DNA of 64,000 nt from Enoplolaimus lenunculus (taxonomy: Eukaryota; Nematoda; Enoplea; Enoplida; Thoracostomopsidae), in NCBI GenBank assembly GCA_030248215.1, contig JASANG010000031.1, forward strand, positions 1 through 64,000, given 5' to 3'. Shown here piece after piece: positions 36,801-48,800 of this stretch. Each line of letters opens with the position of its first letter. Position 1 is the stretch's first letter. The notes beneath the pieces are model-generated. The model did not search any database. It was not told the DNA's origin and worked only from the letters and a program-made list of their open reading frames with translations. Position numbers and translations under genes: made by a program.

Positions 36801-39800
36801 TTCTAGTGACTTAACCAAAATAATGCTATATTTTGATGTTTTTACAAACTTTTTGTGGTCGGTGCTGTTGTTGTTAGTGTTGCACCGAGCTACCATACCC
36901 CGTTCTTTGAAGTCCGCTGTCGACGTGCTCGTCTTGTTTGTATCGCTTCAATATTGTTTAAACGTCAGATTTGGAAAGTTACTTTAACAATATTGTTAAT
37001 TCCAGCAAAATTTGAATATTTTTGTGACTTTTACAGCGCATCGCGTCCGCGTTTTTCAACGGATCACAAGCTCGAACGCTACTAGGCCGCACTGGTCTTG
37101 GAAATGTCGTGAGCATTGCCGTCGACTGGATTGCGCACAATTTGTACTGGGCTGACGCAGTATTTCAGCATATTGAGGTAGCTTCACTTGCTGACCACGA
37201 ACCGCTGCATTCGTTACCAGTTGCAAGACTTTATGATGATAATGATGATAGGGACATTGCATCCGACGCTGCGCTAGCTGGACATAGTTTTCTCTATGAT
37301 GGCGCCGCCAGTTTAGTGTCAGAAGACAAAAGTAAACGTCACTTGGTGTCGATGTCTGTTGATCGTAGCGAAAGTAGTCAAAGACATCAATTTTTGTCGA
37401 AAAAACTCAGTCGAAATCACCAGCAGACATCGATATTAAATGCTAAGCGCCGCCATCGAGCATTAAGAACGTCTACAGACGATCGCAGACGATTGGCCGG
37501 AAACGATATTTACGAATCACGGCCTTTTGCAGAGCCCGTTTCAATTATGGCTGCTAGAAACGTGGCGGTGGTGCGTCGAATTGTTGTCTGGAGTGTTGTT
37601 CGACCGTATGTGATCGCGGTAGATCCGGAGAACGGGTGAGTGAGTTTGACCCGGTGTTGTTTGTTCTCAAAGATGTCTACAAACGGCGGAAGACATGGGA
37701 TATATTGCCGCCTCCCGAATTTTTTGGACAGACAAGAAAAAGAACTTTAACAGAGGTTGACAAACTTACATAAAGTAATATACGTGCCCGCCCGGGGTGA
37801 AAACATGGCTACCCCTCTGAGTGTTCTGTTTTGTGATGCAGGGTTCATGGGGTGTAGAAGACTGAAAGTTACAAAAAGTATTCAAACGTATATAAGTAAA
37901 TTTTTCAGTAAGGCTGGCCAAGTTTTTCGCGTTTTAAAAATAGCTGCCAAAATTTTTCAAAAAAGGTATCAGAAGTACAATATATGCCACAATTTTTAAT
38001 TTTGTACTGATTGTATTGACGTTTTGTCAAATTTGGTAAAATATTTATTCGCTGGGGTTTCCCTAGTGGGGGATGGGCTCTACCCGCATATGAACTCACT
38101 TCAGTTCAAGCTCTCCGCCCAGTTTACTTCCCCATATTTCCACCAAGTGGCAAAAAAGTAGACACATGTATTTTAATGCAAGAATAAAATATAGTACGTG
38201 TCTTCCTCTATATTTCGTATCCACCTAGCGTCTTCCCCTGTTAGTGAAGGGGTTTGTCATCCTTATTCGCCAGTAGCCTAGAAAACCTCAGAATTGCCGA
38301 AACCTGGTATTTAAACACTACTTGTCCATTGTGAGTATTGTCAGACTGTGACAAAAATCAAATGCAAAATATAGATTGAGTTGCGCCCTAATCACACTTG
38401 CAGCTGCAAGAACTTCAAAGCGGTTTGATGACTAAACTGGCAGTTGCAAGTTGTTGTGCAACTTTTTGCTGCAGAAACTTGCACGTGTGAATAGGGCTTT
38501 AATGAATTTTATATTAATTTGTCTGTGTGGAAGTGTGTTAAAAACATATAGACTAGTTTTGCAGCTTTTTATTCTGGGCATCGGAACGTCAGCTTGGAAA
38601 AGCGCTACTCGATGGTCAGAGCATCGAATTTTTTCATCCTCCATCTTCTTTATCATCGTGGCGTGTAATTGATATGGCAGTTGATCACAAACGTCGACGC
38701 CTTTTTATGACTGCCGAATTTGATATAGAAAATAAAATTGTTTGGATCAGCTACGATGGTAAGCATGTTAGGTACTTGATGGCTGTAAATTGTTTCGCTG
38801 TTCCAGAGCGTTTGCGATTTTTGATCAACATTTGAACATCTCAGAATTGAGCTTGTACAAGTGATTAATGGTTTGATAAAATGTATTCTTGATTTGTTGT
38901 ATTATTAAATGATATTTTGTTCCGTTGTAAATAAATACGTGGTTTGATTAAGGGTGGCGTTAAAATTTTGACAGTTCTGTGATCAATCAGCGCTGTCCGT
39001 CATTATTGATTTTGTCCGGCGTGACCGGCGCAAACAAACGGAGCCGCAAGACAAGTACAGGATGGTTATATTGTGTTGTTTTAGGTACGCAAATGGGTGA
39101 ATTTTTAAGCACATCCACTGTTTATGGTCTTCCATTCGATCAAAGTATTGAGTTCTTCGCCGGTCTAACTATTGATGTTGATACGATGTACTGGTTTCAA
39201 AAAATCAGCCGTGGAAACATTCAGAGACATGGCCAGCTTCAAATTGCGTATTCTAGTTTGAATGATTCAACTTTGAACTTTGCATCGATTTCCGATCCCA
39301 AAGCACAAAAACAGCAGATTCAGCAAAATTTTGATACAAATATGACTGGAGCTCGAAACTTTGACGTATTATACTCAATAGCTGAATCGGACGAAAATGA
39401 TTTTATTCTGGATTTGGCTGCGGTTGATTTGAATCGGCCAAAAGGTATGTGTATGATTTAATGACCCGTTTTGTTGAATGGTTCAACGATAATTTTAAAA
39501 GAGGTATTTTTCAAGACCAGATGTTCGTTAGTTTGAACGTAAACTATCAGACTGTGGCCGGAAATTGATATACCGGATTTGGACAGACCATTTAAATATT
39601 GTGCACTGTCTACGTGTTACATTCTTGCAAAAGTATATTATTATGTTTATGAAATTAAACTGTCAGCTTGGATGTTTCATTCTATTTCAGTGTAAAAAAC
39701 TTAAAATTTAATAACATTTGAAACAAAAACAATTTAGGCATGGTTCCAAAGAAATTCGAGTGATGACTTTGGCAGTACCGCTCAGTGCTAGCATGGTCAT

Positions 39801-42800
39801 GTATCCTGTCGACTTTGTACATTTTAGGTTGGAATCCGTGCTCCGAAAACAACGGAAATTGTCCTTTAGATTCAATTTGTTTTTCGATTCCCGAGCCGGA
39901 ACAGCCTACATTAGGAAAACAGCATTTTGTAGCGCGGTGCGCGTGTCCGACTCACTATTATATGAATGAATCTACGAGAAGATGCGAGTGTAAGAGTACA
40001 ATTAAGTTGGTTTGTCTTGTGTGGCGATGAATGAAAATTCAGCATATGTGCGCACCGGACGGTCGTACACATTTGTTCAGTTTTGTCTAAATAATGTTGC
40101 ATGCAGGGTGGAACCAAACCAACGGTTTGAGCGATTCCGAATTGAAAGCGATTTTGTCTATTCCAAATCGATCGGTGTAGGAAACCTAGCTTATGCACGG
40201 AACGGAATACATTTGAATTTTGAAACATTGAACCAGAATTCTTTGATACATGGGTTAAGGTTCGAACAGCATGTACTAAAAGTATTTAAAAAATGATGCA
40301 ATGTTTTAACCGAATTTTGAAAACACAAATAGTGCATTTATCGTCAAATAAAGACATTCATTCTTTTCTGTGTGCCACTGAAAATTTTTGGCGTCTCATT
40401 TGAAGGTTTTTCTAAAATTTTAAAACATTGCACGACTTGTTAATTCAACGTCAGCGTACTTAATGTTGTGGCCGCTGCTTCTGTATTTGGTTTTGTTTTA
40501 GTACCACAATCGTTCATGTTGTTGGTGCATCAAGACTGTGTGAGTCGGTTGCAATATACAGCGTCGTTGCAGCCGTCGTTTTTGTCACCACCAGACCGGA
40601 CAACAAATTCGTATTTTTCGGAATATGACACTGAGAACAGCGAAAATTATTACGGTAATCATGCAGCATATAATTACAATCAGATGACTTACGACGAATA
40701 TACAACGGGTAATATTGGTGATCAAATCGGCGAAGAACCGGTTGGGCCTCGTGTAATTGTCGACTGGATGCCTTCCGGGTCTGTGAGTGATATTACACTG
40801 GGTGGAGTTGCGTGGGACGGTGTACGCCGTCACTTGTTCGTATTGCCTGTGGGTCGTGCACGGAACCAGCTGATTGTGTATGGCGAACGAGAACGCATGG
40901 TATGTCAAGAGTACTTGCTAGGGTATGATGAGATCAGCAGATGTCACGGTTCGTGTGTTTAAAAACCTGATTGAATTAAAGCAAATTATTTAAAGTGTAG
41001 CGTTTGACTTCGAAACGTTTACGTATGGCCAATATTTGGGGGCATGTTTTTATATTTCGAAAGTAGTTTCCGCTTTGTCATTTTCGACACGTTAATATGT
41101 CAGCGCAGTGATATAATGTTATGTATTTGAATTTAAGGTTTTAGTTGGCTATAACTAAATGGCTTGCACATCGTAATAAAATTAGAGCAAAACTACTCCT
41201 ATGAATTGTTTATATAATAAATTTAAGGTCACTAAAGTGAAACTGGGTAGTTCACGATACACACGAATATTTTCGTTTGTAATCGACCCGATTACGCCGT
41301 CGATATTTTGGATCAATGCCAAAACAAATTCTATCAATGTTACACGAATCAAACAGCCGTTGTTTACTCGCGGAACTGTTGGCAACACTGCACATGGGAA
41401 AACTGTCGAACATTTAGGGCCGTTGTTCAGTCATAATTTTGAATACTACAGACCCGTGGCGTTGGCGTTGGACGCTGAGAATGGGTAAGATCATTTCAGA
41501 GTTCAAACGGGTGTTAAAAATCGAAGGCAAATAATCTATTAGAGCTCAAGTTGTCTGTTTATAATGCGAAGCTTGAGGCAAGATTATAAGTAATCAAATG
41601 CATTAGGTTGATCAGTACTGGTTTACTACTTCTCCGCATGCCGGCTATCATTTGATAAATGCAAAAATTCTAGCCCCACATGTGGAAAGTATCGTTATAT
41701 GGGTATTTTTTTACTTTTCAATTATGAGGGCTGTCGTCTTCCTGAACCCACGCATTTTCGAGGACCCTAAGCCTACACCGTTTGTGTAATGTCTTGTGTT
41801 ATTTTTGCAGTTGAGAATGTGTGGGCGACTTTTTACAGTGGACTAGAAAACAAGTACCCGTTTACTATTTGCATACGAATACGATATCTGTATTCGGTTT
41901 CGGATTTGTTGCCGAATGTAAGATTAACTGGAGCTAATTAGCTCTTATTCAAAAGCGCTCTGCTCCCTGTCATTGTTGTATTACGCTCATGGTTGCGCTA
42001 TGCTTGTCGTGAGGCACCTACCGTTACGGTTCGTGCGATATGCAGGGTGCCCGCGACCTGAAAAAACCTGATTTTTACTAAAACACCTGAAAAAACCTGA
42101 TTTTTCGAAGCCCTCAGTTATAAAAATGGAAAAACCTGAAAAATGACGAAGTAAAACCTGATTTTTGTAAAAAATTGTCCATCCACCCCCTTAGGACCAG
42201 TGTCAAAAAACGATGCTATAACGAGGGCATGAAACAACACACACCCTGTACTTAGAGAGTGTATTTTGTCCTGCCAGTGTTCCAATGGAGTAGGGACAAA
42301 ACAGATTCCCTCCGCAGACTCTCGCTACAGCGTCGTTTCTAGGAAATAAATTTTTATTTTTTGTGCATTGCTTCTGCTAAAACAAATGTACAACAATAAT
42401 CCCTTCGAACAGTGTCTCGTTACAGCATAAGGACATTATGCACTGGGTTTTGTGAGTGTAGCGACATTGGAGACCCTGTAAGCAGGATGTATGCGTTGCC
42501 TTTGGACTCTGCAAACAGACTTTGATGTTGGGACGCCTACAAGAACCTGAAAACAATTTTGTAAAAAACCTGAAAAATTTGGTAAAAAAACCTGAAAAAT
42601 TGAGCTTGCGAAGCCGCAGGCACCCAGAATATGGTGCACGAGCAATTCGCGCAAGGTATACCGCACGGTCACGGTAACAGATGTCATTGAAATTTTTAAA
42701 AGGTATAGCGCCACAGTTAGTGTGTTTGCGCTTTCATTAAATTCAATGGTATTTATAGTAAACTTTATTTTGCAAACGTCAACGTAAATGAAATAAACGC

Positions 42801-45800
42801 GTCAATTGTCGCATGCTCTCTTGGATCTTCCGCTTCTCCGATGCAAATCAGCGGCGCAAATTGTCAAGTGATTGCAGTAACTAGTGGAATACCAACGAAA
42901 ATGACGGTTGATTCGCAGCGTCAAATGTTATATTTTATTGAAATCCGAAAGAAAACAGTGTTTGACTTCGGTAAAATATATGAATGTTGAAATGCTTATC
43001 CTTTGAAATGCTTATCCTAATGCGTAGCCAGTCGGGGTCAGGGGTGCAAGTCGTACCTACTCTCTTTGAGTTTTGTTTTGTGAACTTTTTTAGTTGGTGA
43101 CACAAGAATCGCTCTTTGATATTTCAATTGAATGTGAGCACGGTTCATTTTTTCGAAATTTGACGTGTGTTTTTTGCTGGTTTTTTTTCAATTTCAATGG
43201 GTTTTGAAATAAATTGGGTTGTTTCAAATACATTCGAGAAGACATATAATTAATTACGTATGCGTTATAATATATATGCATACAAAACTCCCTATTTTGC
43301 CCAAGAAATCGTTAACGTGGCCCCTCTTTTGATAACCTGGCTGCGTGTAGAAAGTTGGACCACTTGAAACGCTCATTTGTGTATTGCAGTGGCCGCACTT
43401 GATAAAAGCTTCGGTCGAGGGTATAGTTTTCTTTAGTGCCAGTATTTGTAGCCCTCACGAGTGTTCTGGTTTTAGCAGAAGTTCTATGTGAACGCTGGAT
43501 GGTCTGTCTTACCGTATCGCCACTGACGGCTATAGTCTACATCCCCGCGCACGTTTAGGCTTAGATTTAAGAAATAACTTGCATATGCCTTAAGCTTTGT
43601 CTAATCCTAAGTCTTCTCTTTAAATGCGGGGGAGTGTATAAAAACCCAGCTGGCAAATATATTTGCTTACGCTTCAGGGTATGGCACCCAAATACGACAG
43701 CGAAGACGAATTCGCCGTAAAAGTGCTAATCGCAGTTACCGAGCTGTTCGAAAAAATTCAACTGAGCAAAGTAGCCGATCTTCGCGGTCTTCACCGATAT
43801 ATCGGCCATGGGCAATTTGTGCCCTATCATTGGATTCGGATAATAGTCTGTCCGGACGTAACCGATATCATGGTTCCCATCTGCCGCGTCCTCCTCTAGC
43901 AAGTATTCACGGATCGACTTCTACTGTGGCAATTCGTCCAGTGGTGTTGTTAACATTTGACCGTGAACCAGTTTCATTATCTATAAGGCGGACACATTTG
44001 TACTTTGTTGTCGCGAACGAACAAAAGCTATACTGGTTCACTTTGTCAACTGATGTCGTTTTAAATATTGCTCGAGCGCAATTTGAGTACAGCTCTGGCC
44101 AGAAAGAGCTGCTACAGCGATCTAATTCAGTGAGTTCTGACGGCGGAAGCAGTACGCAAACTCCGCTCAATACAGGGCCTATATTACGTCAGCCACCATT
44201 ATTAAACGCATACGGACCGCGATTTACAAGACTTCGGGCAGTGATTGCGGTTGACGATAGAATAAGCGCAGTGCTGACAGAAGGCGCCCGGCGATGTTTG
44301 AGTGCCGGTTGCAAGTTTCTTTGCGTCAGGACGGTAAGTGGACTTGGATTTAATTAAAAGTTGAAATTAACTAATTATGGGTGGTTTCTTGTTCTTTCAG
44401 GCTGACGAAGTCAGATATCCTGTCCTGTTTCGGTGTAATATCTGGCAAAACCCGAAATTATTATAGTGCGAGTATCCGGTCGAACCCGGTTCTTGTCGGC
44501 GTCGCTGTAGTTTTCCTTACTATAAAAGTGTCAAAAACGAGGTGCATTAATTGGTGCTTGTGCAGCTTGGTTGCATATATCCAGCTCATTTATGTGTAAC
44601 AAATTAACATTACGTTAATCTTTCAAAGAGCGAACAAGCTGATTAAATGCGATGCCACTTTTCGTACAACGTTTCTGTTAATTCCACAAGTGACTCTGAG
44701 AGTGGCACAAGTACGGGGGCGAGATTGGTGCAGAGGCATTCCCATAGAGATGTTTTTCTGTTTTGGGAAGCAGTTTTTGACAGCATTGAAATTCGGTTTA
44801 AAGAATTTTCCCTTGTCTCCTCTAATATAAATGTCCCTATTGCTGTCAATTTTTGGTTAATGAGTTACTCGATGAGTAGCCGCAACGTCTGAAATATTTT
44901 GTGTACGGCTGATTTCAAGAATAAAAAAATGGAAAAATTTAAAATTCGTACCCAAATTACCAAAATATAAAGGCTCTTTTCCGAAAAAAAGTTGCTGTGA
45001 TCACCAGTGCTAAGTGTAATATGTACTATGATCACTTTGACTGAAATTTACATACAGTTGCTTTAGAAGTTACCCGACGTAAAACTTTCAAATCAAACAA
45101 CAAGCAAACACACATCGCCTTCCGACGCAGATAACAACCGCGTCGCGTTTAAAGAACAATGCGCATGTCCAGCTGGAATGGTCGTTGAATCCGGTGACGA
45201 TGGTAGAGGCTGTGTTCCACGGGTATTTTGCGATACACACTTGTTTTCGTGCAGAGACGGACGCCGCTGTGTTCCGCTTGTCGTTCGTTGTGATGGTAAT
45301 CAAGATTGTGATGACGGTTCGGATGAAGATGGTTGTGGCGATTGTCAAACCGGAAAAGGCTATTTTCGATGTTTTGAGGTAAAATAGTTATATTCATGGT
45401 GTGTTCGGACGTTAGTTTTTTGGATGCTGGACCAGGATGTTAAGGATGCTGGACCAGGATGTTAAGAATATGGGGTTTTGGCCGAAATATTAAATCGGAA
45501 CAGATCATGGTTATAAATTCAAGGTGTGTTCGGATATTAATTTTCAGAATACCTGAGCCGGATAAAGATGTCGGTTTTTTCCAAATATTACACTGGAACC
45601 GGCTATCCGTTCCGGAACCGGATATCCATAAGTTATAGTCTGGTTACATTAGCAAGATGAGATTCAATGACAAAAGTGATGCTTCCGGTTGCGTTATTCA
45701 AGATGAGATGTTTGTCAAACACTAGTTTGTATTCGTCCAGTTTAATAAAGGTAAAAGCGTCCTCAATACTTAATTTGGGGTTGGTCTGATTTTGTAATCA

Positions 45801-48800
45801 AGAAACACAAAATTCCGTAATATTCTACTACGTTACGTTTTGCCCATATCAGGAAGCAACCGGAATTACAGTTTGCCGGAATCAGAATTAAAAACAATTG
45901 ACGGATCCGCAACCGGAAAGATAAGAATACATGCCACCAAGAAATTTAACTTTTCTTTTTCACTATATTATTGTTGAAATAACCGCAGTTGAAGATAGTT
46001 ATTTACTTAATCTGCTATATTTTAGATTTTCATTATCCACAAAAGCGAAATCTACCTTCGATGGTTTATTTTCAGTGATTGTCAAGGTTTATAATATACT
46101 TGCCGGCACTGCAATTCCGGTTGCGCTTTTGGCCATATTAATTATAGAGGCTTGCCAACTACGAGACAGAAAGGTTTTACTTTTGGCTTATGCTTAAACT
46201 TAGGCTTAGATTTAGGCTTAGAGGTATTGCCCTTATAGTTAGTTGTAAATTATGCACTACTTTGTATAAATATTGTTTTAGAGTAATGAATGCATTTTGT
46301 GGCTCAACGTATGCGATGATATTCGTAATTGTGCGGATGGTTCTGATGAACTGCATTGTTTTTGTACGGCTGGTTTACACACATCTCACAATCTTCACAA
46401 TGGTTTGGACCCGTATGAAAGAGGTATTATTTCGCAGTCTCCGCTGTTTCAATGTACGTACCAAGTGAGTCCACCTAGATGTATTGCACGCCGATTAGTA
46501 TGCGATGGTGTTGTGGATTGTAGCGACGCAAGTGATGAACGATATTGTACTCCAGGGTATGTTGGTAGCAACGGAACGGCTGCTGGGTACAAACCTAGAG
46601 ACGCAGAAATGGACCCGATGGTTCATACTGATTTGTTTGGGACTCCGATTACAATTGCAGTAGGTGTTACTGTGTGCGTTGTGTTGCTTGTGAGTGCAGC
46701 CCTAATGGTGTGGTGTGTTGTCGCTGCACAGCTTAGACGTCGACGCCGTCGCGGTGCATGGGCTGGTCAACCGGATGCCGGCAAGATTGGGGCGACGTCC
46801 GGAGCATCTAGCCAGATTAATGGTAATAATCAGGTAGTCGATTCTACAACAGGAAACGAACAATATCAGCGTACGTTTCGTAATGATTGCAGGGTGGAGG
46901 TAAGTGCAACTGGTTTTGGATGCGACTGTGGAGATGTCCATCACCAGTTGGTAGCAGACAAGGCAGACCTAAATAGCGTAGACTTTGTCGGATGCAACTG
47001 TCACCGCCAAGAGCAGATCGCATCGCTTGCAAACCAAACTTGGACAAATCGTGGAAATCATGATAATACGTGGTGTGGACACCAGAAAGCTCGCTGGTCA
47101 ACCAGAAGCCAATGTCGGTTGAAAGCACCCAGTTCGACATTGCCTCGCCAACCAAATGCTGTCTTCAGTCAAGCGCCACAAAATATGGCAATGAGTTGTC
47201 GACATCTGAAAGAGTATCGTTCGGCACGTGCAAGGGTCGCTAAGGCTGGCGAATTTGGAGCACAATATGAAATTGGGTGCAGTAAATTCCCGACCGTTAC
47301 CCAAAGCAAGGGCCAGTGCCGTGGCCAGACATGTTCTGTTAGAAATCCATTTAATTTACATGCTTCGGCCCGAGAGCTATCTGGTATGGAACATGCTATA
47401 GAGTTGCGTAGTGTGCACGCGCGCAACTGTGACGACAGGACGGATGGCGAAGGATACAATGATGGAAGTGGTGACGGCGATAGTAGGTCACTGTTGGACC
47501 GGGAGTATTTTACGTTCCCCAGACAGCCACCCCCTTCACTTGTTGGTGGAGCTCTAGTAAGAAGCGAAGGTCGTGTTGGATGTATTGGTAAATCTAGCAG
47601 CAGTAGCAGTGAAAGTTTGGTTAAACTGCCACATACGCAAGGTGATGGGAAGGTTAACTGTTGCTCACATGATGGAAATGGCACGCTTTACAACCGGTGC
47701 TCAACTAAACGCAATATCTACGATGAAAACGAGCGAAAAGCACTGGTTAGCGGAGGTAGACATAGCCAACACAGTTTGAAATCTAAAGGTACCAGTAGAA
47801 AACGGTATCATTATACGATGAGCAGCCGAGAAATGAAGCATTTTGTCAAAAAAGCTCACGATGAAGTTAGGCAACCACCTCTGCTTAGACAACCACCTCC
47901 AAGTTTGGCGTCAAGTGTTGCTGGCAGTTCAGCGGTCGTTGATCGTCATCGGGTAAAACCGACTACTGATTACCCGAAGTTGCCCGACTCGGCAGTTAAT
48001 CGCAATCGCAGCCGTGAAAAGTCTATTTCTTGCCTACCGCTGGAAACGAGCGATGAGTTGTGTTGTGATGCTAGAGCTGAAGTCGTCCCAGTTGCTGATC
48101 GCGAAATGACCGCGACAACTACATCGAATTCCCGAACCTGTCAGTTTGACTCAGAGAGCGATGTTGACTATGGGGGTTGGGATGAAATGGGGCGACAGGT
48201 GACGTCAACGTTACCCTTCCGAGGTTGCAACAAGCATAATCAGTGTACTAATTGTGGTCTGGTTGATCATCGTGATTGTTTAGAGCTGCAACCACGTTCA
48301 CGAGCTAATAGCTCAAGTTCGGTTTCGTTGGTTCGGTTTGAGGGAAGGCATATCGTGAACGCGGTGGCACCCAGTGGTGCCATCAAACCGGGTGTACTAG
48401 GTTGTGGATCGAGACAGAAAAAAGGATGGCACACTAGAAAGCGCAGTTCGAACGATTGTCGCAAGGCTGTTAAACCAACAAACAGACATCGTTTGCGATG
48501 TTCTGAAGCTACTAGTAGTAGCTATACGTCCAATCTAAACTGCAGCGGCAGACATAAAAAAGCTTGCTATATTCATTCGATGTCAAAATCGAGTCATCAA
48601 TCTTACGTCTTTCATCCTGATGTCCTGTTGACAGGTGGTAACCGGTCACAAAACGAACAATGCTGTACAGAACAAATTCAACTCCAACCCTTGTCTGGTC
48701 CACCACCACCGTATAGTGTTGCAGTGTCAAGCTCGGCCGAGTGCATTTCTGCTTATCTTCCAGAGTCAGCTGTGTATCCGATAACGAAACAAACAGCAAA

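Noticed and set aside
47169-47684. A 171-codon minus-strand gene
   Set aside because: It lies fully opposite the LRP cytoplasmic tail and has a proline/serine/leucine composition expected from the antisense of that exon.
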